From Desulfarculaceae bacterium (GTDB lineage Bacteria > Desulfobacterota > Desulfarculia > Desulfarculales > Desulfarculaceae), in assembly GCA_020444545.1 (NCBI GenBank), contig JAHLKT010000003.1, forward strand, positions 124,001 through 188,000: DNA of 64,000 nt. Direction: 5' to 3'. Positions 30,091 through 39,316 of the stretch are shown piece by piece. The notes under the pieces are model-generated. The model made no database searches. It was not told the DNA's origin and saw only the letters and a program-made list of their open reading frames with translations. Position numbers and translations under genes: made by a program. Each line of letters begins with the position of its first letter. Positions within the stretch are counted from its first letter, which is position 1.

Positions 30091-30187
30091 TCTATTAGTT
30101 TTCCGTGTCATGCCTGTCTGGATCGCCCGACAATAGCCAAAAAGCTTAACATGCTGCAATTACATGCTTATCTCCTTTAAACGCGAC

Positions 30188-30205
30188 TTGGCCCGGGCCT
30201 TGCTT
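30188..30205 (+). promoter_or_regulatory. sigma-54 promoter of pspABC
   Basis: TTGGCCCGGGCCTTGCTT has the -24 GG and -12 GC separated by exactly 10 bases and the consensus TTGCT at -12. Expected transcription start is near 30214, about 45 bases before the pspA ATG. Confidence 0.8.
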
Positions 30206-30260
30206 TATAGGGCGGCCAGAAAGCCAAGCGGCAGCGCCGCCCCAGTAAACGGAGGAAATC

Positions 30261-30944
30261 ATGGGAGTGTTCAACCGGCTGCGTGATATCATTAGCTCCA
30301 ACATCAACGCCATGCTCGACCGGGCGGAAGACCCGGAAAAGCTCATCCGCCTGATGATCGTGGAGATGGAAGACACCTTGGCCGAGGTCAAGGCCGCCTG
30401 CGCCGGGGCCATGGCCACCCGCGCCAAGGCCCAGCGCGAGCTGGACGCCATCCATCACCGGGTGGGCGATTGGCAGGCCAAGGCGGAGCTGGCCCTGGAC
30501 AAGGGCCGCGAGGATCTGGCCCGCGAGGCCCTGGCCGCCAAGCGCGACTTCGCCGCCCGCGAGATTGAGCTGGAGCATGAGCTGGCCGCTCATCAGAGCG
30601 TGGTGGAGCAGTACCACGCCGACATCACCCAGCTGGAGCAGAAGCTGGCCGGAGTGCGCGAGAAGCAGCGCTCCCTGGCCCAGCGCCACAAGCTGGCCCG
30701 CCACGCCAAGCAGGCCCGGGGCAGCGCGGCCAAGGCCGACTCCAGCGAGGTGATCATGCGCTTCGAGGCCTTCGAGAACCGGGTGGAGCGCCTGGAGGCC
30801 GAGGCCGAGCTGGCCGGCATGCCCCGCCGCCACGGCCTGGAAGAGCAGTTCGACCGCCTGGTGGGCGACGAGGAGATCGAGGCCGAACTCAACGCCCTCA
30901 AGGCGGCCAAGACCGCCCCGGGCCAGAGCCAAGGCCAGGACTAG
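30261..30944 (+). CDS. pspA: phage shock protein A (PspA/IM30/ESCRT-III family)
   Basis: A 227-residue, almost wholly helical coiled-coil protein that polymerises on stressed inner membrane and also restrains PspF. It begins MGVFNRLRDIISSNINAMLD with an amphipathic helix, and the PspA marker RAEDPEKLIRLMIVEMEDTL follows at residues 21-40. Length matches E. coli PspA (222). GGAGG lies 5 bases upstream of the ATG. First gene of the sigma-54-driven psp operon. Confidence 0.95.
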   Translation: MGVFNRLRDIISSNINAMLDRAEDPEKLIRLMIVEMEDTLAEVKAACAGAMATRAKAQRELDAIHHRVGDWQAKAELALDKGREDLAREALAAKRDFAAREIELEHELAAHQSVVEQYHADITQLEQKLAGVREKQRSLAQRHKLARHAKQARGSAAKADSSEVIMRFEAFENRVERLEAEAELAGMPRRHGLEEQFDRLVGDEEIEAELNALKAAKTAPGQSQGQD

Positions 30945-30969
30945 CCTTCCGGCGCCCTAAGGAGATGCC

Positions 30970-31212
30970 GTGCCCGCCGTACTCGCCGCCATATTCGCCT
31001 TTGTCCTGCTGGTTCTGGGCATCCTGGGAGGAGTGTTTGTGGCCATCGTGCGCCTGATCAAAGGCCCCAAGGGCAAAGAAACCGCCCGGGCCGACCAAGA
31101 CGAAGCCCGCCTGATCCAGGAGCTGCACCAGGGCCTCACCCGCATGGAAAGCCGCATCGACGCCTTGGAGACGATCCTGGCCGAGCGGCAAGGAAAGGAG
31201 CCCCGCTCATGA
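30970..31212 (+). CDS. pspB: PspB-like small membrane protein
   Basis: 80 residues: one N-terminal transmembrane helix (VLAAIFAFVLLVLGILGGVFVAIV) and a C-terminal amphipathic coiled coil (LIQELHQGLTRMESRIDALE), the same plan as PspB, which with PspC senses membrane stress. Sequence resemblance to the enterobacterial protein is limited, so the call rests on plan and position. GTG start with AAGGAG 5 bases upstream. Its stop overlaps the pspC start (ATGA). Confidence 0.78.
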   Translation: MPAVLAAIFAFVLLVLGILGGVFVAIVRLIKGPKGKETARADQDEARLIQELHQGLTRMESRIDALETILAERQGKEPRS

Positions 31213-31592
31213 GGCTGTTTGAAAATCTGGGCCGTCGCGGCCTCTACCGTTCCCGCCACGGGGCGTTGTTGGGGGTGTGCCGGGGCCTGTCCGAATACTT
31301 CGACTTCTCGGTCACCTGGGTTCGCATCATCACCGTGGTAGCCTTCATCTTCACCGGCTTGTGGCCGGTGGGCGTGCTCTACCTCATCCTGGCCCTGGTC
31401 ATGAAGCCCGCGCCCGCCCTGCCGCCGCAATACGAGGACGAGACCGAGGAGCACCACTCCTACGCGGACAGCAAGAAGGCCGCCCTGGGCCGCATGAAGC
31501 AGACCTACGACAACCTGGAGCGCCGTATGCGCCACCTGGAGGACGTGGTCACTTCCCGCGATTTCGATTGGGATCGTAAGGTCCGGAACTAA
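31209..31592 (+). CDS. pspC: phage shock protein C
   Basis: 127 residues with the PspC domain at the N-terminus: LYRSRHGALLGVCRGLSEYF, then WVRIITVVAFIFTGLWPVGVLYLILALVM (positions about 37-65). The C-terminal half is a coiled coil (ALGRMKQTYDNLERRMRHLE). It acts in the inner membrane with PspB to release PspF from PspA. It overlaps pspB by four bases, and its stop codon overlaps the stop codon of the opposing hybrid kinase gene. Confidence 0.92.
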   Translation: MRLFENLGRRGLYRSRHGALLGVCRGLSEYFDFSVTWVRIITVVAFIFTGLWPVGVLYLILALVMKPAPALPPQYEDETEEHHSYADSKKAALGRMKQTYDNLERRMRHLEDVVTSRDFDWDRKVRN

Positions 31593-34500
31593 TCCCCGGC
31601 CGGGGCCCCCTCCGCGGGCTCCTGGTCAATGACCTGGCGCACGGTGCGCAGCAGGTCGTCGAGGCGGTAAGGCTTGGTGATAAAATACCGGGCCCCCGCC
31701 TCGAGCATTTCCCCCCGCTTTTCGCTGCCCGCGTAGCCGGTGGCCACCACCACCCGGGCCCCGGGGTCCACTTCCAGAATCCGGCGCAGGCAGCGGTCCC
31801 CGCCCATGCCCGGCATACCCAGGTCCAGGATCACCAGGTCCACCTGCTCGGGGTTGTCGCAGAACATCTCCAGGGCGCCCTCCCCGCTGTCGGCGGTCAG
31901 CACGCCGTAGCCGTACTGCTTGAGCACGTCGCGCACCACCTCCAGGATGGCCTCCTCGTCGTCCACCAGGAGCACGGTCTCGCGGCCGCCGGTCACCGGA
32001 AGGTCGCAATCCTGTTCCTGCTCGGTCGCCGTCACCTCCCCGGTCCCGGCGGGAATGTAGATGAAAAACTCGCTCCCCTGGCCCAGGGCGCTTACGCAGT
32101 TGATGTAGCCGCCGTGGCTCTCCACGATGCCGTACACCGTGAACAGCCCCAGGCCGGTGCCGCTGCCCAGGCCCTTGGTGGTGTAGAAGGGCTCGAAGAC
32201 GTGGCGCACCGTCTCCTTGTCCATGCCCAGGCCCTCGTCCTTGATGCGCAGCAGCACGTGCTCGCCCGGCTCCAGCCCCGGGTGGGTGCGGCAGAACTCC
32301 TCGTCCAGCTCGGTGTTTTCGGTGCTTATCAACAGGCGTCCGCCCTGGGGCATGGCGTCGCGGGCGTTGGTGGCCAGGTTCATCAAGACCTGTTCCAGCT
32401 GGGTGGCGTCGCCCATGATCACGCGGGCCTCGCTGGCCAGGCGGGTCTCGATGTTGATCATCTTGGGGATGGTGCGCTCCAGAATCCTCACCGCCTGGGC
32501 CACCTCGTGGTTCAAATCCACCGGCTTAAGCTCGGCCTCGCCCTTGCGCCCGAAGGTCAGGAGGCGCCGGACCAGCTCGGCTGCCCGCCCCACCGCGGCC
32601 TCCATCTCGCCCAGATACTTCTTGGTGGAGGCCTCTCCCGAGGGGGCGCAGCCCAAAAGCTCCACGTAGCCCCCGATGCCTTGCAGGATATTATTGAAGT
32701 CGTGGGCGATGCCGCTGGCCAGGTTGCCCACCGCCTCCATCTTCTGGGCCTGGATCAGGCGCTCCTGCAACTCCTTGAGCTCGCGCTCGGCCTTTACGCG
32801 CTGGGTGATCTCGCGGCCCGAGCCGCTGACGTAGGGCACCCCGTCCTTGGCCACCAGGAGGTTGCGGTACTCCACATAGTGCTTGCTGCCGTCGCGCCCG
32901 GCCAACAGGGACACGCCCTCGGCCTGGCCCTCGCGGCGCAGGGTGGGCAGATACTCCTCCATGAAGGCCCGCCGGTGCTCCGGGCGCATGAACTCGCCCA
33001 GGGTGCGGCCCAGGAGTTCCTCGCGGGAATAGCCCAGGGTGCGCACCACCGCCTGGTTCACCGAGAGCAGCCGCCCCTGGTCGTCGTGGGTGTAGATCAG
33101 GTCGCTGATGCTGTCGAACAAATGGCGGAAGCGCTCCTCGGACTCTTGCAGGGCGGCCTGGGCCTTCTTGCGCTCGGCATTGGTCAGCGCCTGGGCCACC
33201 TGGTCGGCCATGCCCCCCACGAAGGAGATCTCGTCCTCGCGCCAGGCATGGGGCCCGCCGGTGCGCTCCAGGCACACCATTCCCATCACCCGGCCCCTGA
33301 GGCGCACCGCCGAGGCCAGCATGGCCGCGATGTCGTTGGGCTCCAGGTAACTGAAACGAAGCTCGGCGGTGCGGGCGTCCAGGTATACGTCCTGGGCGTC
33401 CACCGCCCGCTCGGCCTCCAGGGAGGAGCAGAACACCTGGTGCAGGTCCGCGCTGAGCTCCTCGCCCCAGGCGTGGCGCTGGGCCTGGGCGTCGTAGACG
33501 TCGCTGGCCACCAGGCGGTCGCGGCTCTGGTTGAACAGCCAGAGCCCGGCCCGCTCCACCCCCAAAGCCTCGGCGCAGAGCTCGGTTATGCGGCGGGCGG
33601 CCTCGGCGAAGTCGCCCTCCACCAGCGAGGGCATTCCCGCCGCCTGCACGATGGCCGCCTGCTGGCGCTCCACCCGGGCCAGGCGGGCGGCCCGCTCCTC
33701 CTCCACCAGCTTGCGCTCGGTTATGTCGCGGAAAAACACCTGCAAGGCCGGGCGGCCTTCCCAGTCCACCACCCGCGAGGCCAGCTCCATCCACTTGAGC
33801 TGGCCCTGCTTGGTGTAGATGCGGCAGGGCAGGATGTGGGCGTGGGTCTGCCCGGAGATACGTCCCTGGTAGCGGTCGGTGAGGTTGGCCACGTCGTCGG
33901 GGTGGAAAAAGGCCTCCGGCCCCTTGCCCACCACCTCGGCGGGCTCCCAGCCCAGGACGCCGGTGAGGGCCATGTTGGCGAAGACCAGTTTGCCGTCCTG
34001 CACCACGGTGATCAGCTCGGTGGCCTGCTCCACCAGGTTGCGGTAGCGCGCCTCGGAGTGTTGCAGCTTGTCCTGCATGGACTTCAGGCGGCTCAGGTCG
34101 CTGGCCACCAACAGCACCCCCCGGCTGGCGTCGTCGCGCTCCAGGGGTGAGCTGGATACCAACAGAGGCACCTGCTCGCCGCCCTCGGTGCGCACCGTGA
34201 CCTCCTCGCCCTGCACCTGCCCCCCGGCCAGCTCGTCCAGAAAGCGCTTGGCCGCGCGGGGCCGGGCCAGGAAGGGGCGGAACAGCTCGGCGCTGCGCCG
34301 GCCCATGATGGCCTCGGCGCCGCCGAAGCCCAGCAGGCGGGCCATCACCGGGTTGGCCCAGGAGATGCGGCCGTGCTGCAAATGGGCCAGGCCCACGGGC
34401 ACCGCCTGCACCGTGGTGCGGTACAGGGTGCGGGGGCTTACCACCCGGCCGTAGCGCCGGGCCGCCCAGAACAGCGCCGCCGCGGTAGGCATCACCGCCA

Positions 34501-35119
34501 GGTTGGCCAGGGAGGCGAAGTCCGGGCCCACGGCGGCCATGAGCCACTGGGCCAGGCCTTGCAGGGTCATGGTCACGAAACCGCCGATGACCAGCAGCCG
34601 CTTTTCGGCCCGGGTGTCCGGGTCGGCCTCGGCGCGCATGTCGCGCCACAGGCGCAGGAGCATCAGCAGCAGGAAAACGAAGCTGTAGGCCAAAAAGCCC
34701 TGGAACCATGGGTTGAAATGCGAGGGCCCCAGAGGCACCCCGTAGAGGCGGGGGCTGATCAGGTCCGGCTCAAGCAGGCCTAGCAAATAGAACCCCAGGG
34801 GCACCCCGAAGATCCACAGGCGGTCGAGCCAGCGGACCGGGCGCACCAGGGCCAGGATGCCCTCGCCCACGAAGGCGGTGGGCAACAGGAACAGGAAGGC
34901 GAACCAGCGGTATATCTCGAAGGCCACCCGGGGGGGATAGATGCGGGCGGCGTGGGAGATCAGAACGTCGAAGAAGGCCCACGCGATGATGCACACCAGC
35001 CAGCGTAGGAAGGCGTTGGTCTTGGGATTACCAGGGGTGTGCCTGCCCAGATACAGGATCAGGGCCAGGCAATACCCGATGGTGAAGGCCAAGTTGGCCA
35101 GATAATAGGTCTCGTGCAT
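31589..35119 (-). CDS. hybrid sensor histidine kinase: 7TM-PAS-PAS-GAF-PAS-HisKA-HATPase-REC
   Basis: A 1176-residue membrane sensor. Residues 1-225 hold about seven helices. PAS domains lie near 230-345, 355-470 and 660-780, with a GAF domain near 490-650. The kinase core has H806 in [13 protein letters not shown]-box near 918 and ATP lid [19 protein letters not shown]-terminal receiver has D1099 ([12 protein letters not shown]) and K1149. The HDFNN form of the H-box is common in hybrid kinases with their own receiver. No separate output regulator is adjacent, so the phosphate probably goes to an Hpt protein or regulator elsewhere. Transcribed toward pspC, with overlapping stops. The signal is unknown. 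Confidence 0.9.
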   Translation of the reverse strand: MHETYYLANLAFTIGYCLALILYLGRHTPGNPKTNAFLRWLVCIIAWAFFDVLISHAARIYPPRVAFEIYRWFAFLFLLPTAFVGEGILALVRPVRWLDRLWIFGVPLGFYLLGLLEPDLISPRLYGVPLGPSHFNPWFQGFLAYSFVFLLLMLLRLWRDMRAEADPDTRAEKRLLVIGGFVTMTLQGLAQWLMAAVGPDFASLANLAVMPTAAALFWAARRYGRVVSPRTLYRTTVQAVPVGLAHLQHGRISWANPVMARLLGFGGAEAIMGRRSAELFRPFLARPRAAKRFLDELAGGQVQGEEVTVRTEGGEQVPLLVSSSPLERDDASRGVLLVASDLSRLKSMQDKLQHSEARYRNLVEQATELITVVQDGKLVFANMALTGVLGWEPAEVVGKGPEAFFHPDDVANLTDRYQGRISGQTHAHILPCRIYTKQGQLKWMELASRVVDWEGRPALQVFFRDITERKLVEEERAARLARVERQQAAIVQAAGMPSLVEGDFAEAARRITELCAEALGVERAGLWLFNQSRDRLVASDVYDAQAQRHAWGEELSADLHQVFCSSLEAERAVDAQDVYLDARTAELRFSYLEPNDIAAMLASAVRLRGRVMGMVCLERTGGPHAWREDEISFVGGMADQVAQALTNAERKKAQAALQESEERFRHLFDSISDLIYTHDDQGRLLSVNQAVVRTLGYSREELLGRTLGEFMRPEHRRAFMEEYLPTLRREGQAEGVSLLAGRDGSKHYVEYRNLLVAKDGVPYVSGSGREITQRVKAERELKELQERLIQAQKMEAVGNLASGIAHDFNNILQGIGGYVELLGCAPSGEASTKKYLGEMEAAVGRAAELVRRLLTFGRKGEAELKPVDLNHEVAQAVRILERTIPKMINIETRLASEARVIMGDATQLEQVLMNLATNARDAMPQGGRLLISTENTELDEEFCRTHPGLEPGEHVLLRIKDEGLGMDKETVRHVFEPFYTTKGLGSGTGLGLFTVYGIVESHGGYINCVSALGQGSEFFIYIPAGTGEVTATEQEQDCDLPVTGGRETVLLVDDEEAILEVVRDVLKQYGYGVLTADSGEGALEMFCDNPEQVDLVILDLGMPGMGGDRCLRRILEVDPGARVVVATGYAGSEKRGEMLEAGARYFITKPYRLDDLLRTVRQVIDQEPAEGAPAGD

Positions 35120-35304
35120 CTATGAATCCGCGAAGGCCGGTTATACCGGACCCCCGGGAGAGGCTGGCTCCCGCGCTGGGAACGGACCAAATTTGCCAAA
35201 GCTCGCCAAGGGGCAGGCCGAGTTTCCGCCAGCATCTTAGCAGGCGCGGGCCTCGCGGTAAAGCCGCTTAAATAGTGGCCTAAGAGGGGGATTTCCCGCC
35301 GGGC

Positions 35305-35871
35305 TCAGGCCTGGCGGGCCGTCCCGGCCCCCAGGGCCAAGAGCTCGCGGTTGGCCTTGGCCCGGGCCTCGGGCTGCCCCTGGGTGATGGCCTTTTCCAC
35401 CTCGTCCGAACCCACCGGCAAGGCCCCGGCCGCGGCCGCCGCGCCCAGGAGCACCACGTTGGCCCCCTTGGCCGCGCCCACGCTCCGGGCCAGCTCCGAG
35501 GCGGGCGCGCAGACCACCCGCGCCCCGAAGGAGGCCAGGGCCTTTTTGCCCTCGGCCGAAAGGAAGCCCAGGTCCGGGGCGTTGACCACCAGCCAACCGC
35601 CGGCGGCCAGGTAGGCCAGGTTGCGCACCGCCTCGCCGGGATCCAGGGCCAAGACCAGCTCGGCCGAGCCCAGGCTCACCAGGGGCCCGCTGAAATCGCC
35701 GGCCTTGAGGTGGCTGACCACCGCGCCGCCGCGCTGGGCCATGCCGTGCACCTCGCTGATGAGGATGCCTTCAACCTTGGGCTCCAGGGCCGTGGCCAGG
35801 GCGCGGGTAACGAAGAGCACCCCCTGGCCGCCCACGCCGGCCACCACCGCCTGCCAGCTCAGCCCGCTCAT
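35305..35871 (-). CDS. iorB: indolepyruvate:ferredoxin oxidoreductase beta subunit
   Basis: The 188-residue gamma-domain subunit of a 2-oxoacid:ferredoxin oxidoreductase: AGVGGQGVLFVTRALATAL at the N-terminus and EVHGMAQRGGAVVSHLK are family hallmarks. With IorA it oxidatively decarboxylates aryl pyruvates to aryl-acetyl-CoA with reduction of ferredoxin. The ATG at 35871 overlaps the iorA stop by four bases; the frame is open far upstream only as an iorA shadow. Last gene of the liv-paaK-ior operon. Confidence 0.93.
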   Translation of the reverse strand: MSGLSWQAVVAGVGGQGVLFVTRALATALEPKVEGILISEVHGMAQRGGAVVSHLKAGDFSGPLVSLGSAELVLALDPGEAVRNLAYLAAGGWLVVNAPDLGFLSAEGKKALASFGARVVCAPASELARSVGAAKGANVVLLGAAAAAGALPVGSDEVEKAITQGQPEARAKANRELLALGAGTARQA

Positions 35872-37952
35872 GAGAGCACCTCCATGGGCGCGATGGCCCC
35901 TTGGGCGCAGACCTCGGCGCAGAGCCCGCAGTCCACGCACCAGTCGCGGTCGATGGATATGTAGCCCTCGGCGTCCCTGGCCAGGGCGGGGCAGGCGAAC
36001 CAGGTGGAGCACAGGCCGCAGGCCACGCAGGCCTTGGCCGGCTCCAGCACCATGGTGCCGGTGGGGCACACCTCGGCGCAGAGGCGGCAGCCGGTGCACT
36101 TGGCCTTGTCCACCTTGATGCGCGCCTTGCCGGTGCGCTTGAGCGCCCCGGCCGGACAGACGGCCACGCAGCGGCCGCAGTCGGCGCAGGGGTTCTCCTT
36201 GGGCTTGAAGGCGGTCTTGACCGGCTTGGCCGTGCCCAGAACTTCCACCCTGCAAGGCTGGGAAACCGCCTCGGCCGGGCGATGGGCCGCGCAGGCGTGG
36301 CGCGCGATGATCACCGCCACCGAGCCCTCGGGCTTCTGGGTCCAGCGCCAGGCCTTCTTGAGGATCTTTTGCAGATTCCCCATGTCATAGGGGTCTAGCT
36401 CGGTGAGCCATTTGACCCCGCAGCCTTCCACCAGCTTCTTCAGCTCCACCGCGTGGCCGGGGTGGCCGTCGGCGGTGAGGCCGTTCTCCGGGGTGGGCTG
36501 CATCCCGGTCATGGAGGTGGTCTCGTTGTCCAGGATCACCAACACGAAGCGGGCCCCGTTGTACACCGCGTTGACCAGGCCGGTGATGCCCGAGTGGTAG
36601 AAGGTGCTGTCGCCGATGGTGGCCACCACCGGGGTTTCGTCGCCGGACTCGCCCAGGGTGCGGCTCAGGGCGTGGGCAAAGGTCACCGCCGCGCCCATGT
36701 CGTGGCAGGTGTCCACCGCGCCCTGGTTCATGCCCAGGGTGTAGCAGCCGATGTCGCTGGGGTAGACCCCGCTGGGCAGGCCCTTACGCAGGGAAAAGAA
36801 CACCGCGCGGTGGGAGCAGCCGGGGCAGAGATTGGGCCGCCGCATGGGCGGCTGGTCGGGCACCGAAAGCACCTTGCCCTTGGGGCGGGGGGTCTTGAGG
36901 CGCGCCTCGCCCACGGCCCGCTCCAACACGCCGCCCAGCACCTCGGGGGTCAGCTCGCCCGCGCTGGGCACATGCCCCGAGGCCCGGCCCCAGAGCCGCT
37001 CGCGCTGGGGCGAGAGAAGCTCCAGCACCGGCTCGGTCTCTTCCAACACCAACACCCGCTGGCAAGAGGCCAACAGCTCCTCCACCGGCCCGGTGGGCAG
37101 GGGATAGGGCACCGAGGCTTGCAAGAAGGGGATGCGCCCTTCCTCCACCGGCAGGCCCAGCTCGGCCAGGAGGTCGCGGGCCAGGGCGGCGGCCACGCCC
37201 GAGGCCAGGATGCCCAGGCGGGCCCGGGGCCGGGGCGCGGCGTGCCAGGTGTTCAGGGTCTTACTGGCGCTCACCTCGGCCTGAATCTTGGTCAGCTTGG
37301 CGTTGAGCGCCTGGTGCAGGGCCAGGCGCATCTTGGGGATGGCCGCCCAGCGGAAGGGGTCCTTGGTGAACACCGCCTTGCGCCCCAGCTCCCGGGGCGC
37401 GCGCAGCTCAAGGTTCTGGCGGCCGTGGCACACACGGAGAGTGGGCCGGAGCATCACCGGAATCTGGTAGCGCTCGCTGAGCTCATAGGCCGGGGCCACC
37501 AGATCGCGGGCCATGGCCGGGCTGTCCGGGTCGAACACCGGCAGCTTGGCGAAATGGGCCAAGAGGCGGCTGTCCTGCTCGGTCTGGGAGGAATGGGGCC
37601 CCGGGTCGTCGGCGCTCACGATGATCATGCCGCCGATCACCCCGATGTAGGCCGCGCTCATCACCGGGTCCAGGGCCACGTTGAGCCCCACCATCTTCAT
37701 GGCCACGGCAGAGCGCAGGCCGGTGTAGGCGGCGGAAAGGGCCACCTCCATGGCCACCTTCTCGTTGACCGACCACTCCACGTAGGGCGGCTTTTTCATC
37801 TCCGTGCCGTAGTGCACCACGGCGGGGAGCACCTCGCTGGAGGGAGTGCCGGGGTAGGCGGTCATCACCCCTATCCCGTTTTCCACCAGGCCCCGTCCCA
37901 AGGCCTGGTTGCCCATGAGTATCTCTTTTCTGGCCCTCGCTTTGGCGCTCAA
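35868..37952 (-). CDS. iorA: indolepyruvate:ferredoxin oxidoreductase alpha subunit with four 4Fe-4S motifs
   Basis: TPP enzyme oxidising indolepyruvate, phenylpyruvate or hydroxyphenylpyruvate to the arylacetyl-CoA. The 694 residues contain the pyrimidine domain (GVMTAYPGTPSSEVLP), the TPP domain (CPGCSHRAVFF, GDSTFYHSG, NETTSMTGMQPTP) and a ferredoxin tail. That tail carries four cysteine sets, at 589/592/595/599, 619/622/625/629, 642/645/648/654 and 672/675/678/682; ordinary IorA has two and is about 50 residues shorter. The start TTG at 37952 has GAGGA 7 bases upstream. The enzyme is oxygen-labile, in line with an anaerobe. Confidence 0.93.
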   Translation of the reverse strand: MSAKARARKEILMGNQALGRGLVENGIGVMTAYPGTPSSEVLPAVVHYGTEMKKPPYVEWSVNEKVAMEVALSAAYTGLRSAVAMKMVGLNVALDPVMSAAYIGVIGGMIIVSADDPGPHSSQTEQDSRLLAHFAKLPVFDPDSPAMARDLVAPAYELSERYQIPVMLRPTLRVCHGRQNLELRAPRELGRKAVFTKDPFRWAAIPKMRLALHQALNAKLTKIQAEVSASKTLNTWHAAPRPRARLGILASGVAAALARDLLAELGLPVEEGRIPFLQASVPYPLPTGPVEELLASCQRVLVLEETEPVLELLSPQRERLWGRASGHVPSAGELTPEVLGGVLERAVGEARLKTPRPKGKVLSVPDQPPMRRPNLCPGCSHRAVFFSLRKGLPSGVYPSDIGCYTLGMNQGAVDTCHDMGAAVTFAHALSRTLGESGDETPVVATIGDSTFYHSGITGLVNAVYNGARFVLVILDNETTSMTGMQPTPENGLTADGHPGHAVELKKLVEGCGVKWLTELDPYDMGNLQKILKKAWRWTQKPEGSVAVIIARHACAAHRPAEAVSQPCRVEVLGTAKPVKTAFKPKENPCADCGRCVAVCPAGALKRTGKARIKVDKAKCTGCRLCAEVCPTGTMVLEPAKACVACGLCSTWFACPALARDAEGYISIDRDWCVDCGLCAEVCAQGAIAPMEVLS

Positions 37953-38079
37953 CGTCTTTTCCTCGGCTGGGTTGTCATTGAAAACAGCCCATAAAATATC
38001 CCGGCACGAGGCCGGGCGCAAGTAAAGCGGCCGCCCGGCCGAGGGCGCATTGGCCCCCGGCCGGACGGGATTGACTAGG

Positions 38080-39267
38080 TTAGTCGGCGATGACGAACTT
38101 GCCGTCCTTGACCAGGAGCATGACCATGGAGTCCTCGCCCAGGCCGTTATGGTCCTTGGGGCTCAGGTTATAAACACCCGAGACGCCCACGTAGTTCTTG
38201 GTGTTCTCCAAAGCGGCGCGCACCTTGTCCGGGTCGGTGCCCGCCTTCTGCATGGCGTTGGCCAACAGGTACACCGCGTCCCAGGCGTAGCCGCTGTGGG
38301 TGTTGATGGGGTACTTCTTGTCATAGCCGCGCTTCTTGTAGAGCTCCACGAACTCGGCGATGACCTTCTTCTGGGGGTCGGAGTCGGGCAGGGCCTCGAA
38401 GACCATCAGCTTGGTGGCGGGCATCAGGTCGCCCTCGGAGGCCTTGCCGGCCAGGCTGATATAGCGCGGGCCGGGCAGGCCGTGGCACTGCACCAGCGGG
38501 GCCTTGATGCCCAGCGCGTTGTGGTTCTTGGAGATGATGGCCCCGGCCGGGCCGATGGTCCAGCAGATGATGGCCTGGGGGTTCTTGGCGGCCAGCTTGG
38601 TGAGCTGGCTCTTCATGTCCACGTCCTTGGGGTTGAACTGCTCGGCCCCCACCACGGTGATGCCGTACTTGGGCGCCAGGCGGTTGATCCAGCGCGCGCC
38701 GTCGCGGCCGAAGCCGTCGCTGGCGCTGATCAGAGCCACCTTGGTCAGGTTGTGCTTCTTCAGGTAGCCCAGCACCTTCTTCACCGCGATGGAGGAGCGC
38801 TGGGGAGCCTTGAACACATACTTGGCGGTGCCGAAGTTCATCTTGCCGTGCTTGCCCTCCATGATCACCGGGTCGCCGCCCACGGTCATCACGGTGGGAA
38901 TCTTGGCCGCCTCCACCTGCTTTTTCACGGCCATGCCCGTGCCGGTGCGGGTGGGGCCGATCACCGCCTTCACCTTGTCCAGGTTCACGAACTTCTTGAA
39001 GGCCATCACCGCCTTGGTGGGCTGGCCCTCGGTGTCGGCCAACACCAGCTCGATGGGCCGCCCCTGGATGCCGCCCTTGGCGTTGATCTGGTCCACCACC
39101 ATCAGGGCCACCAGCTTGGTGGGGGTGCCGATGGAGGCGGCGGGGCCGCTCTCGGCGAAGAAGGCCCCGATCTTGATGGGCTCTTTCTTGTCGGCCGCCG
39201 CGCCGGGGGCGGCCAGGGCCAGCAGGCCGCACAGGGCCAATACCAGCGCCATGCTCAAACGTCTCAT
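38080..39267 (-). CDS. livK: branched-chain/aromatic amino acid ABC transporter, periplasmic binding protein
   Basis: Periplasmic ligand-binding protein (type 1, Leu/Ile/Val family) of 395 residues. Signal peptide MRRLSMALVLALCGLLALAA is followed by the conserved PIKIGAFFAESGPAASIGTP. The start at ATG 39267 has GGAGGA 6 bases upstream. It sits between paaK and iorA instead of next to the permeases, which ties uptake to aryl-CoA metabolism. The true ligand could be an aromatic amino acid, phenylacetate or a branched-chain amino acid; the sequence does not decide. Confidence 0.9.
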   Translation of the reverse strand: MRRLSMALVLALCGLLALAAPGAAADKKEPIKIGAFFAESGPAASIGTPTKLVALMVVDQINAKGGIQGRPIELVLADTEGQPTKAVMAFKKFVNLDKVKAVIGPTRTGTGMAVKKQVEAAKIPTVMTVGGDPVIMEGKHGKMNFGTAKYVFKAPQRSSIAVKKVLGYLKKHNLTKVALISASDGFGRDGARWINRLAPKYGITVVGAEQFNPKDVDMKSQLTKLAAKNPQAIICWTIGPAGAIISKNHNALGIKAPLVQCHGLPGPRYISLAGKASEGDLMPATKLMVFEALPDSDPQKKVIAEFVELYKKRGYDKKYPINTHSGYAWDAVYLLANAMQKAGTDPDKVRAALENTKNYVGVSGVYNLSPKDHNGLGEDSMVMLLVKDGKFVIAD

Positions 39268-39316
39268 CTCTCGTCCTCCCTTGCGGCCCCGCTCCCTAGC
39301 ATGGCGGGGCCAAAAT

